64,000 nt of DNA from assembly GCA_037903475.1 (NCBI GenBank), contig JBAJFG010000035.1, forward strand, positions 1-64,000, written 5' to 3'. A program made the position numbers and the translations under genes. Below, one piece after another: positions 1 through 13,200 of this stretch (position 1 is its first letter; the number at the start of each line of letters is the position of its first letter). The notes below the pieces were generated by a model. It searched no databases. It had not been told where the DNA came from and was given only the letters and a program-made list of their open reading frames with translations. This DNA comes from Ancylostoma caninum. Its lineage: Eukaryota; Nematoda; Chromadorea; Rhabditida; Ancylostomatidae.

Positions 1-2057
1 TCCGTGTAAGGCTGTTGGATGCAGAGGCTATAAGAATCGGTAAGCGGATAGGTCCGGCGGCTTTGGAGGTGAAACCACAGACAACAGCCAGCAAGATACC
101 CTTATTATCTGATTATTATTATTTATTGTGTAATCAATACTGTTGTTATCCCCTTAAGATTATCGGTATACTAGACGAGCGATGACCAATAATATTGGAT
201 AGATAAATAAACAAATGAATAAATGAATTTCTTCAGAACGATTTTTTTTTGCATGCAATTATTTCCCTACCCTAGTCATGGTCTACCTTGCACCTGCAAT
301 CAAATGCAATCACGACAAGCTAGCTTGAATTCTCTAGGCTTCCAGGACCCTTGCACTGGTCAAGCATTGGTTAGAGGATGCCCCTGTCACCCAGATTCAA
401 AGACCTATCGCGTCTAACTAGCATCTTCGCTGTCCACTTCAGCGTATCGCGATTGTTCGACACGAATTTGATGACGCACGATGGGGTCATCGCCGATTCG
501 CTCCTTGTGAAAATGTCTATCAGTTAGTGAAGTCAGGTGAGAACGAGATCCTTCACCAAACAGGATCTCCGAACACTTTCTCTTCGGAATCTGCGCGACT
601 TTAGGTCGAGATGCATACCTGTTCAGAAGAGAAATGCATATGAACGTGCAAGACTCTCTCACAGTGAGTAGCCTCCTCGTTTCTTATGCGAACACAACCA
701 CCGAATGTTGTTTGTAACTGATGTACTGTTGATGACAATTCCTGCTGCATCTTCTCATCTGTAGTCAATTTTATACCTTGTTACACCCTCAAGTCCAGAG
801 CTCCTTACCAAAAAACCTTTTTTTATCAGCCGCATTATTCTCTTTTTCTTGCTTATTCCTCCTCATCTACACCCACTTTTTCTTAGATCTGCAGGGAAAT
901 AATCGGATAAAGCATGCTCCCTTACTTCTTTTTAACCTGCATCATCGTATTTGTAAGCTCTTCTTAAAAAATGGGATCTTAGAAAATTTTTATGAGAAGT
1001 GTAGCCCTACGTTCTTAGTTTCATTCGAGCTTTTTTTCTGTAATGAAGAAACCTTCACATTTTCTCTTGGGTACTTTTATAAGTGACTCCTCCTGCCTTT
1101 TATTATTAATTCTGCATAGATAATTCGCTTTTCCTCGATAACTGAATCCAGGCTTAGAATAAGAAATCTTAAGAGAACCTCCTGATATGATGACCTTAAT
1201 CATTACAATTTTGTTTGACTTTTCTGATAATCTGCACTTTATATAGATAGATCTAGAACCACTACTTCCTTTCATTGTGTTGTTCATTTATGACTCCGAC
1301 TCCCCTAGGTTTTTAATTCCTCCTAAAAAATTCCAAAGCCTACCATTGCAGTACTACTGAACGAAAGCGTTGGTTTGCTACGAAGAAATCGAACGTTTTC
1401 TCAGTTTTCGGTGCAACAGACAAAACTCTTATGTATTATTTTGTTCGGAGCAAGCATATGTTACTATTTATCCCACTGACACACTTATGTTGGGTTCCTG
1501 GTTGTCCAACACGGTCAAATTTAGCCACCGAGATGCATTGTCCACGAAAACTAGTGTATAAAGCCAAGTGGATTATTTTAGCTAAATCCAAAGGAAAATG
1601 TTGAGTTTCCAATGTTGCCTTGAATGACGTGAGCAGTGAATCAAGATTTTTACAGTCAATTATTCCAGCTAACGTTTCTGAATGGTTTCAATTAAGTGCA
1701 AACTCGATTTGCAAGGCATTCTATCACAAAACGAGTCTTAGAAATCGAAATTGGCCGCGGTGGACAGATCAAAATCCAACCTTTACAGTCTAAATACTGT
1801 ACTGTATAATACTGTAACTGATACGTATCTAACTGCAGGGCTTGGCGTGTGGTCTTTTTTAAAGAATCGCTTCTTCGAAATTTACCAACTGTTTGCATAC
1901 CTTTAAAATTGGGACGTATGAGAATTTCCAGAGTCTACAAAAAAAAATCTATCACATCATCCATGTCCAAAGCATATTCACTTATTTTATTATTTATTGA
2001 AATGCAGTCAAGATGCTGCATAACACATAAGAAACGAATAAACATATATAGTATATA
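1..2057. other. AT-rich stretch, no supported gene
   Basis: Short open frames exist on both strands, but none shows a signal peptide, a recognisable motif or a set of phase-compatible splice sites. I see no gene here. The stretch ends at the left terminus of the inverted-repeat element at 2058. Confidence 0.5.
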
Positions 2058-2596
2058 CAGGGGGGCCATAAGTTATTGTACAACGTTTGCTGGCCCATTT
2101 CTCCGCAGTAGTAAAATATTTTTTGCCGCACTAGGCACTGTTTAATAGAGCTGGATTTGCTCTATCTTTTGATCACAAAAACCTCCTGGATACTTCCAAG
2201 ATAACGAAAAAAGTTTATCGGAAACATTCATTGCAGACTTTCGGTGCCGCAAAATGCACTAACTCTGCCCGCAATTTCCGAGCAAAACAGCCACAAAAAC
2301 AGTTTGATATTTTTAGAAAGAGCATTCTTTGCTCTTTAAGATGCATCTAAGCAGTACACCCCACTTTAGAGATTTGGTGGATTTTTCGTAAAAAATTTCC
2401 ACATCAACCCGCTTTTTTCAAAAACCTGTTCTAAGTCCAACTGCTCCAAAGCAAAACTCTCCCGGGAAACCGGGTTTTAACTGTAAGATACTTTGATCCC
2501 TGCTCTATTCGGCAGCGAAAAGAGCAGGATAATCCATGTGTTGCTGGTGGAGAAATAAATGAGCAAACGTTGTACAATAACTTATGGCCCCTCCTG
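2058..2596. mobile_element. TA-flanked terminal-inverted-repeat element (MITE), copy 1
   Basis: A 539-bp element with near-perfect terminal inverted repeats of about 34 bp. The left end starts CAGGGGGGCCATAAG and the reverse complement of the right end starts CAGGAGGGGCCATAAG; both continue TTATTGTACAACGTTTGCT. A TA dinucleotide flanks each side (2056-2057 and 2597-2598), the target duplication expected of Tc1/mariner-type elements. There is no transposase frame, so it is non-autonomous. Its right half shares blocks with the longer element at 9223-10765, including the AAAAACCTGTT...CAACTGCTCCAAAGCA segment, so the two belong to one family. Confidence 0.85.
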
Positions 2597-2598
2597 TA

Positions 2599-4249
2599 GT
2601 ACCACTTTCACATCCAATGCCCAGACCTCAATTTGGCAATAGCAAAAAACCTAAATCAAGTATATGTCCTACTTCTCATGAAATCCACGGCCCTTCCCTG
2701 TTTTTCTTTTCCTGTTCATTGTAGTCCAATCTGCAAGCGTTCTGTTTTGTGTTGGTTGTCCAGAATGGCTCGCAAAGCGTGCACGGCGGCGCACTTTCCT
2801 CTGACCGTTGTCCATTGTGCGTGGACTCGGTTCCGAAGTGTATCACTTTCTTCGCGACCCCAATTCGTACCTCTCACTATCGCTTCTTTATAACATCGAA
2901 TTTCTAGCACGCTTTCGGTTATGGTCTTTATCATACGTTTTTTGAGAGCAGCTACCAATAACAAGAAGCTCAACTCGTTTGTTTTTTTTTTTTAAATTTA
3001 TGTATCCTCAACCATCCATTGAAAAAAACATGCTGCTGATTTGAGCTCTTCGTAAACAAGATCAAGGTCAAGAAGTAATATTGAGATTATTCGTGGTCAA
3101 TGTGTTAAAGTACCCGAATTCACCCTTCATCTGATACCCATTAACATGCCTACCCATACCTGACGTTGCCGATACCCAGCCGCTACACATGGATAATCAT
3201 ACCCGTACGAGATTACCCATCCTTTGAATAATGAGTCCAGCTCCAGCTTTAGCCCTCGAAACAGTGTGAAGACAATGTCATGAAACACTTGAAGGCCTGG
3301 TAGGCTCTCGGTGCCACAGAGCCTGAATGCATCACTGAAATGACCTAGGGCAAACGTGCTGATGCGGCAAACTTGAGGAGCGTTTACGAGTTTACCCTAG
3401 GTAATCTCAACGATGCATGCGCCCCAAGATAAGTGATAGCGAGAGGTACGAGTTGGGATCGCTAAGGAAGTCATCTTCTTCAAAACAGACTCCACGCACT
3501 CACATCCTCATGTTCCTACCAGTAACCAGTTGGTAGAATTCGTGAAGCAGGATGCTCACGAAACATCGCCAACGCTCACGTTCGTATTATTTGCTTGACC
3601 TTGTTATAGTACGTATTTGTACGTACGAAATGAAACGAACGTATTGGGATTTTGCAGTTAGTGCTGGAATTTGGTAGAAGATCAAACTTAACTTTCCAAT
3701 TTCATTCACTCTTCAATCATCTGATCGCTTATTTCTGATCGATTGTTGGATCCGTACATAATCAGACCAAGTAACTTCGTTCTTCCTTGTAAGGAAGTGT
3801 TTCCTCTCGTGCTTTCTCACATTATGGCGAAAGTAGAAAGAAATCACCATAATTATCAACTTTCTTAAATAAGATTTTATATTATCACTTATGGTGTTTT
3901 AATTTTGTGTAGTTTTTTGTATCCTTTCATTGCTTATTTTGCGTATGAAATCGGCCCAAACGAAGTTGCCTGTGGGCCCGTAATCCCAATTTTATATCAT
4001 TAGGTGATGTTACCTCTCAGAGCGTTTGACTCATGTTGGAAGAACTCGAAAAGTAAAGTAAAGTAAAGTTGAGGTCGGACTTCTATTCACAGCATTCCTT
4101 TTCTCAATTTTTCTCTTCAGATTCGTCCCGACGAAAAATTTGAAGAGAATATTTTTTATTCGTACCTTCTTGTTTGCTACAGAACACACCCTATTTCGCT
4201 CCCCTATGTTCTCCAGCCGTGATGCAATCCCAAATTACTAGTAATTTCA
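2599..4249. other. Intergenic DNA with a dispersed-repeat fragment
   Basis: No gene is supported. About 3240-3480 resembles a second stretch near 28230-28340 in the same orientation (shared landmarks: GATGCGGC, GATGCATGCGCCC / GATGCACCCGGGCCC, GCGAGAGGT / TCGAGAGGT, TTGGG). This suggests diverged copies of one interspersed repeat. The rest is AT-rich and leads into the splice acceptor just upstream of the Thr-rich gene. Confidence 0.4.
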
Positions 4250-4256
4250 GCATCAG
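4241..4256 (+). promoter_or_regulatory. Candidate spliced-leader acceptor of the Thr-rich gene
   Basis: The sequence GTAATTTCAG ends at 4250, six bases before the ATG at 4257. An acceptor this close to a start codon with no exon upstream is the usual layout of a nematode trans-splice site. RNA ends would decide it. Confidence 0.5.
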
Positions 4257-7200
4257 ATGCGCATGTGGTGCGCGCTTCTGCTGCTGGTGAACGCAGTGAA
4301 CGCACAGTTCAGCCTGTTCAGCGATTCGCACCGGGAAACGTCGCAAATCGCCGCGATCGGCGATCAGTTTGGCGTCCGTGATGCACTCGGAGCATGGAGT
4401 AGAGTGCTGCGGAATATGGCGACGCGACCGCAAGCGAAAAGGTACTGTCTTTTTCACAAATCTTGCCTCTTGGCCGTCTGCCAAGATGAGGTAGGTCTCG
4501 GCACGTTGTTATAGATGAGACATGTTTTGGAGCGCTTCCAGCTATCGATCGTCCATTGATAGCGTCAATTTTCATGATTTAGCGTGTGATAAAATGCGCT
4601 CTGGGTAATTAAACAAAACACATTGAATTGCTCTGGTTTTTGGAACAGACAGTACACGTCCACAAAATAATAATACAGCAGCTCAAGTAGAAGAACTCGA
4701 GCAGGTTCTGCTTATATTTTGTTTTTCTTTTGTTTTTTTTTTTTGAAACTCACGTATTTATTTCGCTTAAAGCAGATTTCGCGCATTTGGATTTACACGC
4801 GGTTTTGGGGCAAAATCTGGAAACACTGTTCCCCCGTCATGACTGAACCACTGGAATTTAAACCTTATTATCTTGTTGGGAGAGCGAATTTGGGACTACT
4901 TGTTTACTGCTTTTTTTTTTGGTGCACCACTGAGTGCAAAAAATAGATACGTGGATAAATATTTCAGAGAAAAACAAGCGAAATCCTCTCGAAAGCACAC
5001 GGATTCCTCTCGAATTCTTTTTCACCTGAGAGGAAACCTAGTGATTTTAGGATCACTCCTCCAAATCCACGCGATTTCACGATCGCACCGAATGTTAAGC
5101 GCGAAGATTTGAAGAAAATTCTGGAAGAAAAGAACGGTGATAACATTATCAACGAACGATTGCTGCACCTGCTCCTACCAAGGTTTGTCGATTTAACTTC
5201 ACTGTTTTCATATTTTTGTTTCTCAATTTAAAACCTCGTACCGTAAACTTAAACGATAAACGATTGGGCTAACGCGTGATGTGACTGGTCAACGGAGGTG
5301 AGCAACCAATCACTTACCTTTGTGAGACCATTGAAAATTCTTGGTTCACACCATGATTCAAATCTAGGAGTAGAAGTATAAAAGAAGTATCCTTGCATGG
5401 ATTCAGGATTAAAGGCCAATCTCCATTCACTACCACAACTTTGCCAACGACTACAACCACTACGACTACAACCACAACAACAACTACAACACCAACTACT
5501 ACCACTACTACTACTACTACAGAACCTCCAACAACTACAACTACTAGCACTACTACTACTACTCCTACCACGACCACGACCACACCCTCTACAACAACAG
5601 CTACCAAGCCGACTAGTACAACACCCGAATCGACAACCGTCAGGCTGAAGAAGTCATATACAAAGAAAGCCAGGTGGTCTCAGGAAGATTCAAAGGAATT
5701 CCATCTGGATAGCTCAGAACTGGTAAGTGGTGGGTAATGTTGCTCTGACTACAAATGCTGCTCTAATTGCACTTCGAAAAAAATCTAATGGTATAAGTTT
5801 ATTTTGGCAAGCTCGTGAAATGTGTGACATTCCAGGCTATCCTCGAGAGGGAATACCTGAGGAAGTTGGCACAACTCAAGGCTCAGAAAAAAGAACGAGA
5901 GAATAGACGTCATTTGGAATACGATAAGGATAATGAGGAAACCGAAAATGAAGAGAAGGAGGACGAAGTCAGAGAGGTAAATTTGGATGTCAAGAGGATG
6001 GACAATGACTTTTGCGCAAAAATAGCAATATTTGTGACGTGTGTTGCCCTGGGAAGGAAAACAAAGTGATGTGGTCAATGTATGATTGATGCATTCAAGC
6101 AGTTCTTCTGCGCTTCGTGGTCAAAATTTTCGCAAATTCGGACAACTTACTATGTAATTACACGCGACCCAGGAACAGAGCGGTAGTGAACGGTAGGAAA
6201 CTTTTGAATGCACCAATCGCACGACAACGACTCCGCTCCATCATCCCCCATGATGCACCCCATCCCATAAATATTCTTAAAGAGAAAAGTGTATCAATTT
6301 TAGCTCAGCTTCAGAGAATAGTTATTCCACAGCGTTCTTTGGAATTATCTATCGAGTAACCCCTATCTTGATAGTTAAAACACGCGCAGATCCCATTAAT
6401 CTCCGCAGGAAGAAAATCAGAGGTGTTCGAAATTATACCAGGCATTGCTTAAAAAATAGTGTAGTAGTAATGATTGAAAATAAATAATAGTTGTACCTTT
6501 ATAAACTACGCAGTATTATGTACAGTAGCGAGCAAATAGATTGCATATAAAAACATGTTTTTCTTTCATAACTTCCTTCAAAGTAGAACGTATCGGTATC
6601 TTCTTTCATACTATATGATGGTTGTCCTCCATTAGCTTAAAAGCAGCACTGGGAATTCTCACTTCCGAAAAGAGTCGCTTACCATGTAGCGGGCCGCTGG
6701 ACAATCGCAACAGTAAGTTGGACACCTTGAATGGCCGCCTACCTGCGAAGACACTGCCGTGGACACATCTGCCGTTTTGGACAAGAGGGTCTCGTCGCGC
6801 CAATTAACGCCATTGACAGGGTGTGCGCATGTTGTTTAGCGGAGGCTTTTTTATGGAATTCGTACCATTTGCACGGTTTCGTGGCGGGACCCATCACGAA
6901 ACACTCGTCTGCGCTGTGGACACACATGAAATACCGCCATCATTTTCTGTGTTTTTCGCGTGTTTCACGCTACTTCATCGTTGTCAATGAGTTCACCGTC
7001 CCTAAAAACCTCGATATACCGCGAAATCTTCAACCCAAAAATTTCCGTGAGTGCTGCCCTTAAAGCATGAAAATACCTCCTGCAGACAAATGATGCTTTC
7101 CCCTTTGGGTTCTGGAGCCACCAAGAAATGACACCGCGTCGCGGGTTCAGGAAGTGCAGCGCTGTACACGCACTGGGCGGTGCCTCTGAGCCCTGCGATT

Positions 7201-10200
7201 GGTCAATTCTTCTAAGTGGCCAATCAGAGCGTCCGACCGCTTGTTCAAGGTAACACGCGCTAATCGTTAGATTTACTCCAGTCATTCTTGAAAGTGACTG
7301 TGTTTTCGTAGATTTTCTATAAATAATAAAATAATAAAAATGCCTATCGTAAAAACTTTGGTGAAAAGTTTGTGTAGATAGGGAATTTTCAAAAAGAAAC
7401 CAACACTTTCCCACAGAATTGTGCTCAAAAACAACCCAGAAACTAAATGAGAATCTCTGGAATTCCGTTTGTTTCTGTTTGAAACTGCTTGAATAATTGC
7501 TGTACGTGGAAAAACCAGAAAAAATCCAGAATTTAGTCTGTTTCTGCTCGAAACTGCTTCCGTAACTGTACTAATAATAGTGAATAACTGTTTCGGATCA
7601 AGCCAGTTTCCCTCCATTTTTGTTCTATTCTAGTTTGCTGTTACATTTTATTTTATGCTATTTACTTCATTCATTTGTTTTGTATTCTAGGAGAGCACTA
7701 CCACTACTACCACCACCACTACGACAGAGCGGACAACAAAGCTTCCAAAGAATAGCCAACAGTTCACCGTGGTTTTCCACACTGCATCTAAGGAAGATTT
7801 TGACGAAAAGGCGAAAATGGAATCGAAAGTGCGCTCCATTCTCAGCAATACCATCAAAGAACAAGAGAGAGATCAGAGAAAAACCTCAGAAGCCAAAAAG
7901 TCTATGGAGAAAATTAATAAGGGAGCCGAATCTATGGAAGAAACCGCGACTGATGAAAGTACTACAACAAGTGAAACCAGAACTACGAGTGAAATTGACG
8001 AGACCACAGAGATAAAGCCGACTTCAGTAGAAGCTGTTGCTGAGGCGGCTCTTCGCAATGCTCTCAAGGAAAAAGAGGACGACACGGAGGAGTTTGTGCA
8101 GCACTCGAAAGCTTATGCAGCCTCAGTGCTTTCCCAGCAATCTGACGGTAATCCTGAAAGCTCCACGACTAGGCCGAGTATCGCTACTGCTGATGAAGTG
8201 GTTACAACTGCTGAGACTCCAGAAGCCGCTGTGGAACCATCTACAACTTCAACTCCAACTAGTGAGCCTGAACCGGCATCGACAGGTGCAGCAGTGCCGG
8301 TCAACATCTTGAACACAGAGGAAGCTTCAGAAGTCAACGAGGTACTACTACTCTTTTTTTTGAATTTTTGCATTCGTTTTTTTTTTTTGCTCGTCATAGT
8401 CTCTGTAAGGATAGAAACGAAAAAAGCTGTTGTTTTTCCTCCATTCAATCGTGTTTTAAATGACTTGACCAGCCACACCAGTTACAGGTTCTCTCACTGA
8501 TAGAAGCGGACGAAAAAGCCGAAAAAGCAGAGGGAGTCGCGGATTTGGAGGAAATCAAGCGGTTGCGAGAACGCACCAGAGCGAAAATTATGGCATTTTT
8601 ACAGCGACGAGGTCGGCATTCACTTCACTGCATAATTTGCAACACATGAGTGAATCTCTTAACTATTACTTCACATATTTTCAGAACTATTCACTGGTTT
8701 ACATAATCCATAGAAAATCTCTAAGTTCTCGATTAAGCTAGTTTTCATGACTTTGACGAAGTTCTTTACAAGTACACCACTGTATTTCAACCACTCCTAG
8801 AGAAACGGAATTTACAGAACAACTTAAATAGTAATGTCCGAATACCACACAAACACGCATTCTGACGGCTATATACATGTACAGGGTGGTCCAAAAATAC
8901 GGTAGAAATGCTCACTTCTCCTCTAAAGAAAATTATTTTGCCTCGAAGTTTAACTTGGTTGAGATGTCATCTGGCAACGTTTAACCGTAACGATGCTCCG
9001 GCCCACAAATCTTGTTCGATTCAGGACTCAACCAAAAATACATTTTGAGTCCTATTGGTTTCATTGAGTGACCTATGTCGGAGGTGACAGGTGATATCCC
9101 GAGGTAAAGAGTCTCCTTATGTTAAATATGATCTAGGTAACAGGCATCATATGACCATGTTTTAAATAACATACAAATTCTTTTTCGCTGCACATGTCAC
9201 CGCATTTACGGCCCACCCTGTACAGGGGCATAAATTCTTGTACACCGTTTACTGGCTTATTTCTCTGTGGTGGTATGTTTCTGGCTGGCCAGATCTCATC
9301 CAATAGAGTTGGATTCAAACCATTAGGTTGATGCAAAGGAAATGGCACCACTTTTTTCAAAAACATATGATTTTGTTTGGACAAAGTATTACATCGCGAT
9401 ATGGTAAAATACTGGTAGAGCAAAGAAAGCTTTTTTATTCGGCTGGTATAAGAGATTTCTCTAGCAGTTAACAGTCTTGAGATAATCGAAAATATCCCGA
9501 AACCACGTTCCCAGTTTTCCAAATTTTCTTCTTTTTTTTCAAGCGATGCAGTTTAAAATACCTTTTTTGCATTTGACGAAGACATCAAAATTAATTCCAC
9601 ATGTGAGCTCCGGTGCAACGGTTTCGCTTCGAAGAAAACACAAATGAGTACTTTTTGGAGCATTTTCTCGGTGATTTCTAGGATTCTTGCTGGATGATTC
9701 TCTGAAGACTGTTTTTCGGAAAGAACACTTTCAACGATACCATTTGCTGTTAATGGCACCAAAAAGTCGCAAACGATCTACTGGAAAAAATGCTCGAGAT
9801 AGCGATTTCAGCACCCCAAAGTTTGGCCAAAATTTGCGTCCGGTAGCTGGCTTGAACGTTGAAAATTTGACTGGGAATCGTTTCAGTAGCCATCGTATTC
9901 TTTAAGAAAATTGTATTTTTGCCGCTTCTCCCAGCTCCAGAAACTCTTACTCCGCAAAGAAAATTCTGCCAAACATGACGATACGAAAACGACTTTCTCA
10001 TTGTTCTTGGCTTCGCATTTCCACGAGATAAGGCTTGCGACGTCAGAGACCTGCTCATAGGATATGCAATGGTCCTTGCCAATTGAGAGAATTTTTTGGT
10101 TTGCCGAAGTTATCAAAGTTGTCAAGGAAAATAGAGTCAACATGAAAAGTGCCATTTCAGAGCCAACGTGAGAAAGTGCCATTTTTTTTGCATCAACCTG

Positions 10201-13200
10201 ATATTTTTTGATCACAAACACGCCGTGGAGGCTAGGAAGATAGCGAATAAAGTTCATCGAAAACCTTGCAAAATCTTCTCAAAATCCGTGTTGATAAGAG
10301 CGCAGAGCGAGGCTGTGCCAAAAACTGCTTGGATTAGAAAACCAAGAAGAAACGACGAAAAATGTCTCAAAGGCAAATTCGGTGAAATTTGGCCATGACT
10401 GGGAGCATGGAGTAGCCATTGCTTTCCCTTTCCATATCTCTTGTAATCTGCTTCCGTGAAATATTTTGAGAACCTTTGCAAAAGCACTGTTTGTGCTTCC
10501 AGGAGCTCCTGAGCAGTTGAACCGTCTTTGGAAATCCGCTGGATTTTGCAGGAAAAATTCCCGCAACAACCTGCTCTTTTCAAAAACCTGTTTTGAGGGC
10601 AACTGCTCCAAAGCAGAAGCATCTTGAGAAACTGAGTTTCAATTGGGAGATACCTTGAACCTTTCTCTATCTGATAGAGAAAAGAGCTTACTAAAGCGTG
10701 GGTTTCTGATAGAGAAATAAATGAGCAAACGCTGAACAATAATGCAATAACTTATGCTCGCCATGCACAATAGATAAATTGACAAGGATTGGAAAAGAAA
10801 TGAACAAATTGATTGAGCAACTACATCATAGTATTACAAACAAATTCAAAAAGTAGTGAGAACTTGTTTGACAACCAGCAGTAGTACATACACCAGCTAT
10901 TGCTATGCATGTTCTGGAATTGTGACGTTTTTTTTTATGAAGATGTAGTTATTCAAAATACTAGGTGTGTCCATGTAGGAATAGTGCTTCACTCGACGAA
11001 TAGTCTACGAGGACAGTTTGAAAAGTTCCCGGAATGACAATGAAAATAAAACATCTCTGATGCAATCAATATTTTATTTCATAACTCAATCCCTTCGGAA
11101 CTCAACACAAGTGGTCCGGTCCTTTGATTTTCCATTCTCTATCTAGCATAAATTTCTCTGAAGCTCTCAGAATAACCAAATAGAGCCACGATTAACTCAC
11201 CTCTTGAGCGGAATCTCGTCTTTGACGGGAAATTGCTAAGGCTCTTCGACAGGCAGTGGTACGAGGATGCCAAAGCAAAAATGTCATTGTATGAAGTGGA
11301 ATTTTGGATTTCATTATTATAAGTTTTTTTTTCTGATGAGCTATACCACCTGCTTGGAAGATCACGCTGAAATGGAGGAACAATTCTTTTTATATCAGCG
11401 CGTGTCGCTCGACTTGCCACAGCTAGAGCTTCTAAAAATTTCGGCTAATATTCGGTTATGATTGCTTTTCCAAAAATCCCTTGTAATGCTCAAAAACAGA
11501 CGCCGTTCTACCTCAGTGAACGATATTTTCTTCTTCAGAATCCATTCTTCGTGTCTAACCTGCCGTCTTCACTGAATCTTTTGTGACTAAAGTAGAGCGC
11601 CTAATCTGATCTTCAACATGGATCACTGCTTCTATTCGAAATCGAATTCAGCCGTTCAAAGTAAATTTTTGATTTTTATGTTGATCGCGTTTTTGTTTGG
11701 GATTAAGCAAACACGGCACCCATTTTCGTGTACGTTTTTTAAAGAGATTAGTTTGTCGAGCAAAATAAAAACTAATAACTGGTAATAGATGCGCTAGGCT
11801 CCCTTATTTAGGATGCATTTGTATTCTATTCGTCAAATCCTTGTCACTGATTTTATTTGCTTTTTCTGGTGTGATCACCTTTTCTTCACATTTCGCGCAT
11901 GGTTAACTGTTTGCTCGCGTCTTGCTACGCTTAGTTTCCAGAATCCAGAAACTATGAAGGTGATGATCCTTCCAAATTAGCGCCCAAGTGATTTCCGGTT
12001 AGCTTGCGGTTTTCTCTTCCAGTTAAAAAATTAATGATCACCTAAATTTAGCATCTCTCTGTAAATGAGCGCAGTCATAGTTGCTTGATTTGACCTTATT
12101 ATCAAAAGCAGAGACTTTGTCAGATCGATTCTAAATTTACAGTCAATTCATTTCAAGCACTCTCGAACAGAATTGCAGTGAAATTTTCAAAAGAGAAAAC
12201 TCCTTGGTGGTGATTCCGGGAACTTTTAAAACGGCCCTCGTACTTAGCGTATTGTAGTGAACCTACCGTAACAGGATAGTAAGTTCAAATCTATAGTAAC
12301 ACGACAGTAAATATTTACTACTCTGTCCATTTGAATCTCATCCAACAGGTAAGGACTCTACAGATGCCTGTGTCTGTATGAGGGGGTAGAAACGCGAAAT
12401 AATGTGAGAATCATCAAATAAAGGAGGCAAATTAATTGTTGACGATTTCTCCTTTTTATAAATTTGCATGTGCCGTTACATTGTTTACGTGTTTTTTTCT
12501 GTTCTTTCATGCACCTTATGTGCATATATTCATTTTTTTTATCACATTTGTTTTTTAAATTTATTTTATGTGTCCTCCATGTTTTTCTTCTTGGATTTTC
12601 TTGAGTAGTGAGACAATACATAGCATTTTCGAAGCTTTTGTTTTGCTCATGGCATTTTTGCCAGGGAAATTCTTATTAACTGTTGGAGAGTTGTTCAATG
12701 AAAAAACATTACATTGTTCTAAAATTTTTCAGTATATTATGAATAATACTTAGGAACAATATAAACAATACTGTGATAAAGCTCTCCAAACATGTAAGTT
12801 AGTATGTAGTTTACTGAATTTTACATTTTCAGTCGAAAAAATAACTGCTGACCTGGAGAAAACCGCACAGACATCCACTATGGGTACGACATCTACTACT
12901 TCTACTACTACTGCTACCACTAGTACTGCTACAACTACCACTGAAACACCACCTCCGTCAACAACAACAACTTCTACTACTACTATCACGACATCAGAAG
13001 AAACCACCAAAGCAACAACCGAAGAAAGCACTTCGACAACAGCAGAAACCACCACCACCACCAGCTCCACCACCACCCCCACTACCACTACCACTACTAC
13101 GGAACCGACAACTACCACTAAGGAGGAATCTGCCGAAGAAGTTCAAATGTTAGCGTTCAAGCAAATCCCTGAAGCAGAAGAAGAGGATGTTAACGGTATG

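Noticed and set aside
5314..5607. Minus-strand Val-rich open frame
   Set aside because: It is the complement of the plus-strand Thr (ACN) repeat; GTN valine runs are an artefact. The same applies at 12750-13118.
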